Source of the DNA: Rhodothermales bacterium
GTDB taxonomy: Bacteria; Bacteroidota; Rhodothermia; Rhodothermales; Bin80
DNA length: 64,000 bases
Assembly: GCA_951812585.1 (NCBI GenBank)
Contig: OX638318.1
Span: 3,042,810 to 3,106,809, forward strand
Direction of reading: 5' to 3'
Under the pieces are notes generated by a model that made no database searches, was not told where the DNA came from, and saw nothing but the letters and a program-made list of their open reading frames with translations. The position numbers and the translations under genes are program-made. This document shows, in pieces, positions 45,264 to 56,000 of this stretch; positions within the stretch are counted from its first letter, which is position 1, and every line of letters starts with the position of its first letter.

Positions 45264-46100
45264 GTGGGCCACCTGTTGTTTTACCTTGCGGTTGGCGCTC
45301 TGTGCCTGAGCCCTTCGCATGCCGCGCAGATTGATGTGATGACCTTCAATGTGCGCTACGACAACCCCGGCGACGGCGCACATGCGTGGGAACATCGCAA
45401 GGAGCGCGTAGCCTCGATCATGGCCCGTGCCGACATCGTCGGGGTTCAGGAGGCACTGATTGGGCAGATACGAGACCTCGAGTCCATGCTGCCAACGTAC
45501 GCTTGGATCGGCGTGGGACGGGACGACGGATTGCGGGGCGGAGAGTTTGCGCCCATCTTCTATCAGCGCGAGCAGTTTGCCCTCATCAGCGAAGGCACGT
45601 TCTGGCTGTCCGAAGAGCCGCACTTGCCTGGCAGCATAGGATGGGACGCCGCCATCACGCGCATTGTCACCTGGGGGCGACTGCGACATATTGCATCGGG
45701 CACGGTCTTTTGGGTGTTCAACACGCATTTTGATCACCGCGGGCAGGAGGCCAGGCGGCAGAGCGCGCAGCTCTTGACTGCACGTCTGGATGAGATGGCC
45801 TACACGGAACCGGTCATAGTAACGGGCGACTTCAATGCGCCGCACAATTCAGTGGTATACCGAACGATGACGGCAGGGCGACTTGCCGACGCACGGCACC
45901 ATGCACAAACCGCGCCGCTCGGGCCCGAAAGCACTTTCAGCAGCTTCGAGGAGGGTACGGGGCTACCCGATGCACGTATCGACTATGTGTTTGCTGACTC
46001 TACGATTGCTGTGCTCGCATTTGAAGTGATAGATGAGGTTGTAGCGGGCCATTATCCTTCTGACCATCGGCCAGTCGTAGCACGCCTGGAAATCAGATGA
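45264..46100 (+). CDS. secreted endonuclease/exonuclease/phosphatase-family hydrolase
   Basis: 278 residues from GTG 45264, with a signal peptide (LLFYLAVGALCLSPSHA). The EEP catalytic motifs are present: 'VMTFNVRYDNPGDG' (Asn), 'DIVGVQEA' (Glu), 'FNTHFDHRGQEARR' (His), 'IVTGDFNAPHNS' (Asp-Asn) and 'YPSDHRPVVA' (terminal Asp-His). It is an exported phosphodiesterase or phosphatase of unknown substrate. The 3' end converges with ppc across 186 bases. Confidence 0.88.
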   Translation: MGHLLFYLAVGALCLSPSHAAQIDVMTFNVRYDNPGDGAHAWEHRKERVASIMARADIVGVQEALIGQIRDLESMLPTYAWIGVGRDDGLRGGEFAPIFYQREQFALISEGTFWLSEEPHLPGSIGWDAAITRIVTWGRLRHIASGTVFWVFNTHFDHRGQEARRQSAQLLTARLDEMAYTEPVIVTGDFNAPHNSVVYRTMTAGRLADARHHAQTAPLGPESTFSSFEEGTGLPDARIDYVFADSTIAVLAFEVIDEVVAGHYPSDHRPVVARLEIR

Positions 46101-46286
46101 GCACCCATGGCCGGCCTTGGCTCCGGGCCGGCGCCGCTGGATCGTGCCCCAAGCCACCAGGCGTGTGGGGCAGGAGCAATGGAATGATGCGGCTGATCCT
46201 GTGCCGATGAGTCCAGAAGCTGTGGCGGCAGTACCCGGCGAAACGCTTGGCTTGCGCGATGCCACAGGATGCAAGCACTGCGGAGG

Positions 46287-49064
46287 CTACCCCGTGCTCT
46301 GCATCGCGGCAGCGATTCCGTAGACGCTTAAAAGCAGCGCCTGCTCTAATGCATCGCCAGCCTCCTGACCGGACTCCCGGTGCCGTTTCAAAAGCTCAAT
46401 CTGTAGCAGGTTGAGCACATCCGTATAAGGATTGCGAAGCGCGATGGACTTGCGTATCACAGGGTTATTGCCGAGCAGCGTCGACTGCCCCGTAATGGCA
46501 AGGATGGCCTTTTTTGCGGCGGAAAAGTCGGCAGCAATGGTATCGTGCAAGCCTGTGCGGCTCGGCCCATAAAGCTGTGCATACGCCGCGGCAATGTCCA
46601 GCCTGGCACGCGCCATGGCCTGCTGCGCGTTATTGATGACGGTGCGAAAAAACGGCCACTGCTGGTACAAGCGCTGCAGTCGGGCATGATCTTGCTGCAC
46701 GGCGGCTTCAAGCGCCTTGCCCGTGCCGAACCAGCCGGGCACGATGTAGCGCGTCTGGGTCCACGCAAACACCCACGGTATGGCGCGCAAGTCTTCAAAG
46801 GCAACCTCCCCCGTGGTGCTGCGGGACACGGGGCGGGATGCAATAGGAAGGCGACTGATTTGCTCTATCGGGGTGATGGCGGCGTACCAGGGCCAAAGCG
46901 CAGGGCTGGTCACCAAGTCCCGATAGGCAGCCATGGATGACTGCGCAATAGACGACATCACCGTGACAGCCTCCGCTTCCACAGGCTGGGCCGTAGGCCG
47001 GCACGACGACAGCAGGACCGCACGCGTAATCTGCTCCAGATGCCTGTGTGCGATGGCAGAAAGCGCGTATCGGAAGCTGATGACCTCGCCTTGCTCTGTG
47101 AAGCGGATACGCCCGTTGTGGGTGATCGCCGGCATTGCCATGATGGCTTCTCCTGCGCGACCGCCACCGCGGCCCACCGTTCCGCCGCGCCCGTGAAACA
47201 GCCGCAACTTGATGCCTTGCTCCTGGCAGACCTGCCCAATTCTGCCTTGAGCCATATAGAGCGACCAGTTAGCCATCCAATAGCCGCCATCCTTGTTGCT
47301 GTCGGAGTAACCCAGCATGATTTCCTGCAGATTGCTGCGACCAGCAAGATGCGTCTGGTATACCCCGTTGCTGAACAGTGCATGCAGGAGTCGATCCGCT
47401 TGCTGCAGGTCGTTGATCGTTTCAAAAAGCGGCACGACATCCAGCGGACATGCGAAGGCACCATCTACCAGGCACCCAAGCCCTACCTCTTTGGCCAAAA
47501 GCAGCACCTCGAGCAGATGGCTGACCGCATGCGTCATGCTGACGACATAGCTGCCAAGTGCTTGAGGCTCATTCGCAGCAAGCTGTTGCACGACAACAAG
47601 CGTGTCCAGCACTTCCTGCGCCGCCGCGGGAAGCGCCGCACCGCGCGGCAGGAGGGGACGTGGATTCGCCAGTTCTTCCGCGAGCAGCGCGAGACGCTCG
47701 GGCTCCGCAAGCGAATCGTACTGCGGATGCACGCCCGCCAGCGCAAAAAGGGCGGCCACCGCTTCCGTGTGGCGCCGGCTGTGCTGTCGGATGTCCAAGG
47801 CTGCCATATGAAAGCCAAAAATCTTCGCGCAGTTGATCAGGCGCCCAAGGCGGCCTTTGTCAGCCAGTGACGGGCTGCCCACCTCGCGCAGCACCGCTTG
47901 CACAAGCGTCAAATCCTGCATGAACTGCGCAATGCCGTAGCATTCGCTTCGGCCTGCGCGGCGCTCCTCCAGGTGTAGCATCATGTAGCTGAGCTTGCGG
48001 CGCAGCGGCTCGCGCTGGTACTGGCGCGCCTGATGCGGCGGCAACGCCTGGATTTCTTCGTCGCGGGCTATGGAGTCGTAAAGGGCTTTGGGCATCGGCA
48101 CCAGCCGCTCGGAGAAGCTCAGGTCCCGCCGCAACACGCGCAAATCCTCCAGGTAGCGCGTAAGCACGGTGCGCCGATGCATGGCAAGCGTCTGGAGCGT
48201 GACCGCAGCGGTTACATTCGGGTTGCCATCCCGATCACCGCCGATCCAGGACCTAAACCGCAGAAAGATCGGCACCTCCGCTGCCTGGCCGTAATGCCGT
48301 TGCAGTGCACTCCGCATATCCTGGTGAATTTGCGGTGCAGTCTCCCAAATCGAATTGCGCAAGAAGTAGAGACCGTTTTCGACCTCGTCCCGCACCGTGG
48401 GTCGGCTGGCACGGATCTGATCGGTGGCAACCAGCAGGGCGACATGATTGTGGATCTGCCGCAGTACCGCGCGTGTCTCTTCAGGCGTGTTCCGGTGCTC
48501 ACGAAGCGTATCTAGGAGTGCTGCAAGGTCTTGCTGCTTGTACAGAATCGCACGCCTTCGCGCGTCGGTGGGGTGGGCGGTAAGCGTAGGCTGTATATCC
48601 AGCTGCCCGATGGCTTCAACCACTTGCGCATATGTGCATCCTTCGGCCTTAAGCGTGTGTATCGCTTCGTCAATGGACTCGGCGCGCGGCATTTCCGGCT
48701 GCCGCATGGCGCGTAGTCGATTGATGCGCACGATCTCCTGCTGCTCGCTCTGATTCACCAAGGTGAAGAAGGCTGTATAGGCGCGCAGGATCCAGGCGAT
48801 CTGCTCCAGGCCGAGTGCAGAGATGCGTTGGGCGGCTTTGCTTCGCAGCCCGGGCCGCTGCTCTTGGATTGCCCGCTTCGTCAGCGAGCGCAAGGCTTCC
48901 ACCAGTGCATAGATTTCTTCACCGGCCTGGTCGCGAGTGACTTTGCCCAGCAGACTGCCCAAAAGGTTGATCTGCTCGCTTAGCGGCTTGGAGATCCCCG
49001 TCCCCTCCGCCCTGATATCCAGTTCTTTCCAGTCTTCGTCCATTCCTCCGTCGCGTGCAGTCAT
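46287..49064 (-). CDS. ppc: phosphoenolpyruvate carboxylase
   Basis: Makes oxaloacetate from PEP and bicarbonate. 925 residues, the full bacterial length. Catalytic motifs: 'LTAHPTDARRR' (His), 'WIGGDRDGNPNVT', 'LGYSDSNKDGGYWMANW' and the mobile loop 'LRLFHGRGGTVGRGGG'. It ends AAAMQSTG, where most enzymes end in NTG. It supplies C4 acids for amino acid synthesis, fitting the arg and cim genes nearby. It is divergent from HU. Confidence 0.97.
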   Translation of the reverse strand: MTARDGGMDEDWKELDIRAEGTGISKPLSEQINLLGSLLGKVTRDQAGEEIYALVEALRSLTKRAIQEQRPGLRSKAAQRISALGLEQIAWILRAYTAFFTLVNQSEQQEIVRINRLRAMRQPEMPRAESIDEAIHTLKAEGCTYAQVVEAIGQLDIQPTLTAHPTDARRRAILYKQQDLAALLDTLREHRNTPEETRAVLRQIHNHVALLVATDQIRASRPTVRDEVENGLYFLRNSIWETAPQIHQDMRSALQRHYGQAAEVPIFLRFRSWIGGDRDGNPNVTAAVTLQTLAMHRRTVLTRYLEDLRVLRRDLSFSERLVPMPKALYDSIARDEEIQALPPHQARQYQREPLRRKLSYMMLHLEERRAGRSECYGIAQFMQDLTLVQAVLREVGSPSLADKGRLGRLINCAKIFGFHMAALDIRQHSRRHTEAVAALFALAGVHPQYDSLAEPERLALLAEELANPRPLLPRGAALPAAAQEVLDTLVVVQQLAANEPQALGSYVVSMTHAVSHLLEVLLLAKEVGLGCLVDGAFACPLDVVPLFETINDLQQADRLLHALFSNGVYQTHLAGRSNLQEIMLGYSDSNKDGGYWMANWSLYMAQGRIGQVCQEQGIKLRLFHGRGGTVGRGGGRAGEAIMAMPAITHNGRIRFTEQGEVISFRYALSAIAHRHLEQITRAVLLSSCRPTAQPVEAEAVTVMSSIAQSSMAAYRDLVTSPALWPWYAAITPIEQISRLPIASRPVSRSTTGEVAFEDLRAIPWVFAWTQTRYIVPGWFGTGKALEAAVQQDHARLQRLYQQWPFFRTVINNAQQAMARARLDIAAAYAQLYGPSRTGLHDTIAADFSAAKKAILAITGQSTLLGNNPVIRKSIALRNPYTDVLNLLQIELLKRHRESGQEAGDALEQALLLSVYGIAAAMQSTG

Positions 49065-49351
49065 CAGCTTGCCGAGGAGTGTTGTTCAGCCAAGGCAACT
49101 AGCATACGCATGTGTATGTTCGGAGCGCGCATATACGCGGCGGCGCACAGTGCAATCTACCTGTGAATAGCGTATCCGAAGTGAACGGGACCGGCATGGG
49201 GATTGCTCCGGTCATGCCTCATCCGGCGATCTGCACGGATACTACGGCAATTGGGCGATCTTTCGTATTTTGCACCTTACACAACTGCAGCGCATGAATG
49301 CGCGCAGGTATTCGCGGGATTTACCGAAAACAACTAGCCGTAATCGATTCA

Positions 49352-49636
49352 ATGGTAACCATTACGAAACATGATGTCGTGAAGGCGGTGGCCCAGGCTA
49401 CCGGACTGGATCGCGCAGAAGTTGATGCAACAGTGGACGGGCTCCTGACGGTGGTGACCGACCATCTGGCCTCGGGCAACAAGGTGGAGTTTCGGGGCTT
49501 TGGCTCCTTTCTGTCACGGGCGCGCCCGGCCCACACCGCCCGCAATCCCGCCACAGGGGAGGCCATCCAGGTTCCGGAAAAGATTGCACCGGTGTTCAGG
49601 GCCTCGCCCATCCTTAAGCGTGCCATCAACCGCTAG
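49352..49636 (+). CDS. HU/IHF-family DNA-binding protein
   Basis: 94 residues from ATG 49352 (MVTITKHDVVKAVAQATG). The core 'LASGNKVEFRGFGSFLSR' and the arm region 'RPAHTARNPATGEAIQVPEK' are typical of HU/IHF. 'TARNPATGE' carries the conserved Arg-Asn-Pro of the DNA-wrapping arm. A longer frame from 49298 has no family match. It bends DNA as a dimer. The zinc-ribbon gene follows 14 bases after the stop. Confidence 0.93.
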   Translation: MVTITKHDVVKAVAQATGLDRAEVDATVDGLLTVVTDHLASGNKVEFRGFGSFLSRARPAHTARNPATGEAIQVPEKIAPVFRASPILKRAINR

Positions 49637-49650
49637 CCGCCGGATGTGTC

Positions 49651-50679
49651 ATGGGCAATAAGGGCGCAACATGTATCGAGTGTGGCGCCCGGCTGGAGGC
49701 TGAAGGCACGCAATGCACGCTGTGTGGATGGCGTGCAGGGATAGCGGACATAAGCGCGCTTTCTGGATCCGCTGCCGACGAAGCGGCATTCGGGTCGAGG
49801 CCCGTGTTTTGCAATGCATGCAGGTGGGAGAACCCTGCGGGCTCGCGCTTCTGCGCCCAGTGCGGGGCGCGCCTCCAGGAGATGGTACCGAAGGCGCAAC
49901 CACCCGTTCAGCCGCCCGTTCACCAGTCAGATCCTGCCTCTGTACCGGCTGCTGTAACAGGCATGCCCGCTGGCCAAGTGGCCGTTGTGGTCGTCGCGGC
50001 CTTGGTGCTGGTGGTGGCGCTGTACCTGGTCACCGTCGAAAGCAAGCGCACGCATCCCCGGGCCGCGGCAGAGGCATCCCCGCCGACTGCGTTCGAAGCG
50101 GCTCCTGTTTCAGGCCCGCTGGCCGAGCAGTTGGCCGCGTTAGACGCTGAGATCCAAAGCGACACGGGACTGGCGCGCCTCACGCGTCAGCGTGAGAAGG
50201 CTTACGTGCTCATGCAGTCGGATCGCCTGGACCTGGCAGCAATGGAATATCAGCGCATTGCCGAGTCTACAGGCAGCGTGGAGGATTGGCGCATTGCCGG
50301 CGACCTCTTCTACGACTGGATGTCGGAGGAAGAGGATGTCAATAGTCGCGCCCAGATAGCAGCCAGCGCCATCGCGGCATATGAGTTCGTACTCCAGATA
50401 CAGCCGGACAATCTCGGAGTACGCACGGACCTTGCTACAGCATACCTCAATACGGGCAATCCGATGCGGGGCGTAGCAGAAATCAAACGAGTCCTTGAAG
50501 CCGACTCCACACATCTGGACGCCAACTTCAACTACGGGCTCATGCTCTGGAGAATAGGACGCACCGACCAAGCTGCCACACAGTTCGAAAAGGTCATGGC
50601 GCTGGCTGACAATCCCTCTGCGCATTACAGCCGCGCCAGCGAAGCACTGCGCACACTCCAGCAGCAAGGTCCATTGTGA
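49651..50679 (+). CDS. zinc-ribbon, single-span TPR protein
   Basis: 342 residues. Two N-terminal Cys pairs (CIEC/CTLC at about residues 8-24) and a second set (CNAC/CAQC, about residues 54-71) form two zinc ribbons. A Pro-rich linker and one membrane span (about residues 109-128) follow. The C-terminal half is TPR-like ('AAYEFVLQIQPDNLGVRTDLATAYLNTG', 'DANFNYGLMLWRIGR'). It is predicted to be anchored with ribbons in the cytoplasm. Its TGA overlaps the modA ATG by one base. No specific partner is known. Confidence 0.75.
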   Translation: MGNKGATCIECGARLEAEGTQCTLCGWRAGIADISALSGSAADEAAFGSRPVFCNACRWENPAGSRFCAQCGARLQEMVPKAQPPVQPPVHQSDPASVPAAVTGMPAGQVAVVVVAALVLVVALYLVTVESKRTHPRAAAEASPPTAFEAAPVSGPLAEQLAALDAEIQSDTGLARLTRQREKAYVLMQSDRLDLAAMEYQRIAESTGSVEDWRIAGDLFYDWMSEEEDVNSRAQIAASAIAAYEFVLQIQPDNLGVRTDLATAYLNTGNPMRGVAEIKRVLEADSTHLDANFNYGLMLWRIGRTDQAATQFEKVMALADNPSAHYSRASEALRTLQQQGPL

Positions 50680-51425
50680 TGCGATGGGTTGCGGCCTGCG
50701 CGGTGCTCCTGGGTGGCTGCACCCAACAGGCCGCGGAGCCTACCGAGGTGGTCGTCTTCGCTGCGGCGTCCCTCAGCGATGTGTTGGAGACGTTTGCAGC
50801 GGATTTCGAACGCATGCATCCTGCGCATCGCGTGGTGTTGAATGTGGCCGCAACCTCGCTCTTGGCCCGCCAAATTGCGCAAGGCGCGCCGGCTGACATC
50901 TTCCTTTCGGCCAACCAGGAGTGGGTGGACTACCTGGTTCAGCGCGGGCGCGTACAGGGTGCTGCGCACGTACTGGCAGGCAACCGCCTGGTGGTGGCCG
51001 GTGCACACGATCAAGCCCCCTTGGCACACTTCGACTTCATCCTTCACTTCAAGTCCATAGCTGTTGCCGATCCCAGTCATGTACCTGCGGGAATGTATGC
51101 TAAAGAAGCGCTGGAATGTTCGGGGCTTTGGGATGTGGCAGCCCCCAGGCTGGTCCCGACGCTGGATGTGCGCACAGCGCTCTTGTCTGCAACGTCGGGT
51201 GCAGCGGAGGTGGCCATTGTTTATGCGTCCGATGTGCCCGTCGATCAAAGGGCGCAAGTGCTCCTGGAATGGCCTGCAGGCTGTGCGCCAGCCATTCATT
51301 ACGTGGGGGCCCGCATTGCAGCCGCCCGCAATCCTGTGGGGGCTGCGGATTTTTTGACACTCTTGGCCGACTCCGCGAATGTGCAAATCTGGGAGCAGCA
51401 TGGCTTTGCCAAGGCTAATCCATAG
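50679..51425 (+). CDS. modA: molybdate ABC transporter substrate-binding lipoprotein
   Basis: About 249 residues with a lipobox (LLGGC). The body fits ModA: 'VVVFAAASLSDVLETFAADFE', 'VLNVAATSLLARQIAQGAPADIFLSAN', 'NRLVVAG' and a C-terminal 'VGAADFLTLLADSAN'. ATG 50679 overlaps the stop of the upstream gene. modB lies 207 bases downstream. Confidence 0.9.
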   Translation: MRWVAACAVLLGGCTQQAAEPTEVVVFAAASLSDVLETFAADFERMHPAHRVVLNVAATSLLARQIAQGAPADIFLSANQEWVDYLVQRGRVQGAAHVLAGNRLVVAGAHDQAPLAHFDFILHFKSIAVADPSHVPAGMYAKEALECSGLWDVAAPRLVPTLDVRTALLSATSGAAEVAIVYASDVPVDQRAQVLLEWPAGCAPAIHYVGARIAAARNPVGAADFLTLLADSANVQIWEQHGFAKANP

Positions 51426-51632
51426 GGTAGGGCATGCTGTCTTTGAGCACGCCGCCTTTATCTGACATGCTCGCACATTCGATCATCAGGACACTGAGCC
51501 ATGGCCTGTGCAGTATGCGAGCGAAGCCCGGGCAGGCTTGCATTGCGCTGATTGGCGCATCGCGAGTACAAGCCGTGATAGTACCTTGCACGAGGCTGCA
51601 GTGGCCACTTCAATCCACCGCTTGATCTCGCG

Positions 51633-52310
51633 ATGTTTTCTGTGGCAGAATGGGAGGTGATCGCGCTGTCTGCGCAGGTTGCGCTGTCGGCTGTCGGCAT
51701 CAGCCTGATTCCGGGCATTATGATCGCATTCTGGCTTGCACGGAGTCGGTCACCTGCGCGCTTTCTCGTGGAAAACCTGGTGCAGCTGCCCCTCGTGCTG
51801 CCGCCCGTCGTCACGGGTTTGCTCCTCCTTGTCGTGCTGGGTCCCGAGGGCATGGTCGGCGCATGGCTGCATCGGGCACTTGGCCTGCAGATAGCGTTCA
51901 CCAGCCTGGGTGCCGCGGTTGCCGCGGGCGTGTTGGCATTTCCGCTGCTCGTTCAGACCTTGCGCGTGACTTTCGCACAGATTGATCCTGCATGGGAGGA
52001 AGCAACGTTTGTGTACGGCGGTGGCCGGTGGTCGGCCTTTCGGCACGTCACGCTGCCGCTGGCAGCCCGCGGGGTTGTCGCCGGCGTGGTCCTGGCCTTT
52101 GCACGCGCATTAGGTGAATTCGGAGCCACGATTGTCTTTGCGGGCAACTTGCCCGGCCGTACGCGTACCATTCCCTTGGCTATTTTTACGCAAATTAATC
52201 GGATTGGCGGCGAGGCGGCGGCTCTTCGACTCGTGCTGGTGGCCGTTACGCTGTCCGTGCTGAGCCTGGTCGTGCATGCAGCGCTGACTCGTCGCCTACA
52301 CCGGATGTAA
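51633..52310 (+). CDS. modB: molybdate ABC transporter permease
   Basis: 225 residues with about five membrane spans. Carries the ABC permease EAA loop 'AWEEATFVYGGGRWSAFRHVTLPLAARG' and the ModB-type 'RALGEFGATIVFAGNLPGRTRTIPLAIF'. It forms the channel for ModA-delivered molybdate. The ATPase modC is not within the remaining 11 kb downstream. The TPM gene follows 8 bases after the stop. Confidence 0.92.
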   Translation: MFSVAEWEVIALSAQVALSAVGISLIPGIMIAFWLARSRSPARFLVENLVQLPLVLPPVVTGLLLLVVLGPEGMVGAWLHRALGLQIAFTSLGAAVAAGVLAFPLLVQTLRVTFAQIDPAWEEATFVYGGGRWSAFRHVTLPLAARGVVAGVVLAFARALGEFGATIVFAGNLPGRTRTIPLAIFTQINRIGGEAAALRLVLVAVTLSVLSLVVHAALTRRLHRM

Positions 52311-52318
52311 GTCTAAAA

Positions 52319-52975
52319 ATGAAGCGTATGCTTTCAGCGGGTGATCTGAATCGGATTCGCGAGGCTGTAGCTGCCGCAGAGCGGAAGACGTCCGGTGAGA
52401 TCGTGCCGTATGTTGTACGCAAATGCGAAGAGTACAGCGTCGCTGTCTGGCGGGCCGCAGGGCTAGGCGCATTGGCAGCTTTTGCTGTGCTCACACTGCT
52501 TACGGTCTTCCATAGTGGCTGGGGTGAGGGCTGGTGGCGTGATGCGCGCTTTCAGACGCTTGCGATGGCCGTAGTGGGAACAGCGATGGGGGTGCTGGCT
52601 GCATTCGTGCCCGCCGTGAAGCGGTTGTTTGCTGGAAAGCAGCACCTGACCCGCGCGGCGCACAGGCGGGCCATGGCAGCCTTTGTGGAAAAGGAAGTAT
52701 TCAGTACGCGCGAACGCACCGGCATCCTGCTTTTTGTTGCGCTCTTTGAGCATCGCATCGAAGTGGTGGGCGATACGGGCATCAACGCAAAAGTATCGCA
52801 GGACGAATGGGACTCGGTAGTGGCGAAGATGCGCGCAGGCATCAAGTCCGGGAAGCTGGCCGACGGCATGGTCGAAGGCATCCATCAGTGCGGCGAACTG
52901 CTGCACCACAGCGGCGTGGAAATCCGGCCTGACGACATCAACGAGCTCTCTGACGATGTCACCTTTGGTGAGTAA
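52319..52975 (+). CDS. TPM-domain membrane protein
   Basis: 218 residues. The N-terminal 'LNRIREAVAAAERKTSGEIVPYVVRK' is the TPM-fold opening. Two membrane spans (about residues 45-65 and 82-102) follow. The soluble C-terminal part has 'RTGILLFVALFEHRIEVVGDTGINAKVSQDEWD', the TPM strand set. The family includes envelope and photosystem-repair proteins. The function here is unknown. Confidence 0.8.
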   Translation: MKRMLSAGDLNRIREAVAAAERKTSGEIVPYVVRKCEEYSVAVWRAAGLGALAAFAVLTLLTVFHSGWGEGWWRDARFQTLAMAVVGTAMGVLAAFVPAVKRLFAGKQHLTRAAHRRAMAAFVEKEVFSTRERTGILLFVALFEHRIEVVGDTGINAKVSQDEWDSVVAKMRAGIKSGKLADGMVEGIHQCGELLHHSGVEIRPDDINELSDDVTFGE

Positions 52976-53043
52976 TCAACCCACAAAGCCACAGTGATTA
53001 TCGATAGCTACTCCGATTTCCTTGTGGTTTTGCATTGCGTGAC

Positions 53044-56000
53044 ATGCACCTCGGGCGCTGGGCGTGCTGGTTCTGTTTCATCCTGGCCGTGCTGCCGGCG
53101 GGTGCACAGGACCTAGGAGTCTTTGTCGATACGTTGTCGGGCACACAGCCCTTTGTGCTGCGCCCGTTCATTCGACCCGGGTCCGAGCGCATTTTCCAGC
53201 GCGGTGCGCCGCTTGACTCTACGCAGTTTGCGCTGGATTATCGCTTTGGGCGTCTTTGGGTACCGTCGCTCACTTCACAGGACACCGTATTCGCGCATTA
53301 TCGCACCTGGGGCGTGGTGCTTCAGGATGCGTATGCGCCGCCCTTGGCGCGGGCCGAAGGTCCTGGGCAGGCCGACTCTGCGAAGCAGCATATAGCACCT
53401 GCGACGCGGTCCAGTGTTTCGCTTTCGCGCACGGGTTCCATCACGCGCGGTGTCCTCGCGGGCAACCGGCGCGATGCGATCATCGAGTCAGGCCTTCGGC
53501 TTCAACTCGCGGGGACCGTTGCAGAAAATGTACGCGTGAAGGCTGTTCTGACAGACGAAAGCACACCCATTCTGCCAGAAGGCACGACGCAGCGACTGAG
53601 CGAGCTGGACCGCGTATACATCGAAATCATTTCGGGCCCAGGCCAGGTGCAGCTGGGGGATTTTGAGGTTGCCTACGACGGCAGCAGCTTTGCACAGCTC
53701 AAGCGGAAGGTGCAGGGAATGGGCCTGGGCGCAGCGTCTTCAGTCAGCGGGCTCGCCGGCTCCGTGCAGGCGATGGGTGCTGCTGCCCGCGGAGTTTTTC
53801 GGCGGCAGTCGCTCACGGTATCTGACGGCGTGCAAGGACCCTACCGCCTGACCGGAGAACAGCATGAGCAGTTCATTTTCATCGTCCCGGGGTCTGAAGA
53901 GGTGTATCTGGACGGACAGCGCCTGAGCCGCGGCCAGACGCAGGACTATGTCATCGACTATGCCACCGGAGAGCTTACCTTTACCACTAACAGGCTGATT
54001 CGCTTCCACGACCGTGTCGTGGTGGAATTTCAGTATCGGACCACGGAGTATACGCGTACGTTGCTTGGCGCAGAAACCGACGTAGCCTTCGGGCATCGAG
54101 CGACCGGTCCGGCGCGGGCTTCGCTCGGCGCAACCTTTCTGCGAGAGTCTGACGGACGCGTGCTCAGCGAGGCCTTTGGGCTTACGGCCGAGGACGAGGC
54201 CCTGTTGGCCGCAGTCGGTGATTCTATGGCCCTGCGAACGGGCGCGATCCCCGTGCCCTACGACGCCGAGGCCCCATATGTCCAGTACGTACAGCAGGAC
54301 ACGCTCCTTGACGCTGGCAGAGTAGTCTACTATGCTCCGGTCGCGGAGCGGCCGACGAGGCCCGTTTTTCGTGTGACCTTTACGCGCGTGGGCCCAGGCA
54401 ATGGAAGCTACGTTCGCCAAGGGCAGGCAACCAACGGGATAGCTTATCAGTGGCGGGGCCCCGGGCGCGGCGACTATGAGCCCGTTCGCATTTTGCCCAA
54501 GCCGCGGCAGCAGCGCATGCTGGACCTCCGAGGCACGGTGTCCCCCGTGCGGTTTCTGGAGCTGTTTGGTGAATGGGCTACATCGCTTTATGACCGGAAC
54601 AGGCTGTCACCGCTGCACAAGGCCGACGACACGGGTCGTGCATACCTGGGCGGCTTACGCTTGACACCACGGCCTGTCGGCTTGGGGACTGTGGCGCTTA
54701 GCGCTCAGCGCCGCGATATCGGACGCGGCTTTGCTTCGTTCAGTCGCATCAGGCCGGTGGAGTTTGAACGCCTCTGGAATCTGAGCGCGCAGCAGACCGC
54801 ATCCATGCGGCAGAGCCTTTCCGCGGCGAGCGAAACCATCGATGAGGGCACGGTGACATGGCAAGCCTCGCCGCATTCAAGCCTGACCGCTACGGCAGGC
54901 CGTCTGGCATTGGGCCATCAGTTTGAGGCGCAGCGCGCCGAAATATCACTGGCGCTGGAAGAACCGAAATGGCCGCAAGTACGCTATCACCTTATCTCCA
55001 TTACCAGCAGCGATGCTTCGCTGCTGCAGGATGGTACTTGGCAGCGCCACAACGGGAGTGCTGCTGTATCGCTATTGAACAAGCAGCTGATACCGGCCGT
55101 ACAGTACCAAAAAAATCGGCGCATCGTTCGCGCCGTCGCCGCCGACAGTTTGATTGCGCCATCGAACGCATTCGTGCATGTAACGCCTGGTCTGACGTGG
55201 CGCGCGCCCATGGGGAAGGTAGGTGCTTCCTACGACCTGCGCATAGATGACCGTGTGCATCGAGGGGCAATTGCGCGCGCCACGCAGGCCGCAACCTGGG
55301 ACGTACACTTCGACATGCGGCCTTCGCGCATCTTCCGCACAGAGGGACGGATCGGTCTTCGCAGTTTGACCTACAACAGGGAGCCTGGCAGCGGCCAGAC
55401 AGCCAGTGACAAGCGATCAGCTGTGATGCGCTGGTCCGGGCGGCTGCAGCCATGGCAGCGGGCCCTGCAGCTGCACTGGTTCTACGAGGCTTTGTCCGAA
55501 CGCACGCCGACGCTGCAGGAGATCTACATCCGCACCGGGCCTGAGCTCGGTGAATACGTCTGGGTTGACGCCAATGGTAATGGCGTGCTTGAGCTGGATG
55601 AGTTTCTCCCGGAAACCACGCAGGACGAAGGCAACTATGTGCGCACGCTGATTCCGTCGGACTCGCTGCAGTCGGTGATCGGATTGCAAATGCGCCTGTC
55701 GCTGCAGCTGGATCTGTCACGCAAGTGGAGAGATGCGCCCGCGCGCTGGCAGCGCGCGCTGCGCCACGTATCCATGCGGACGGCCATCAACGTTCAAGAA
55801 AAGAGCCGCACGCCCAGGCTGACAGATGTGTATTTCCTTCGAATGGGTACTTTCCGCAGTCCCGAGCACACGCTCAAGGGGCTTTTGTCTTTGCAGCAGG
55901 ATGTGTATCTGTGGAAGGATTCGCCGCGGCATGGCTGGCATTTTTCCTACCGGCATATACGTGGACGCAATGAGCTGGCCGCGGGCGCGGAATCGCGAGC

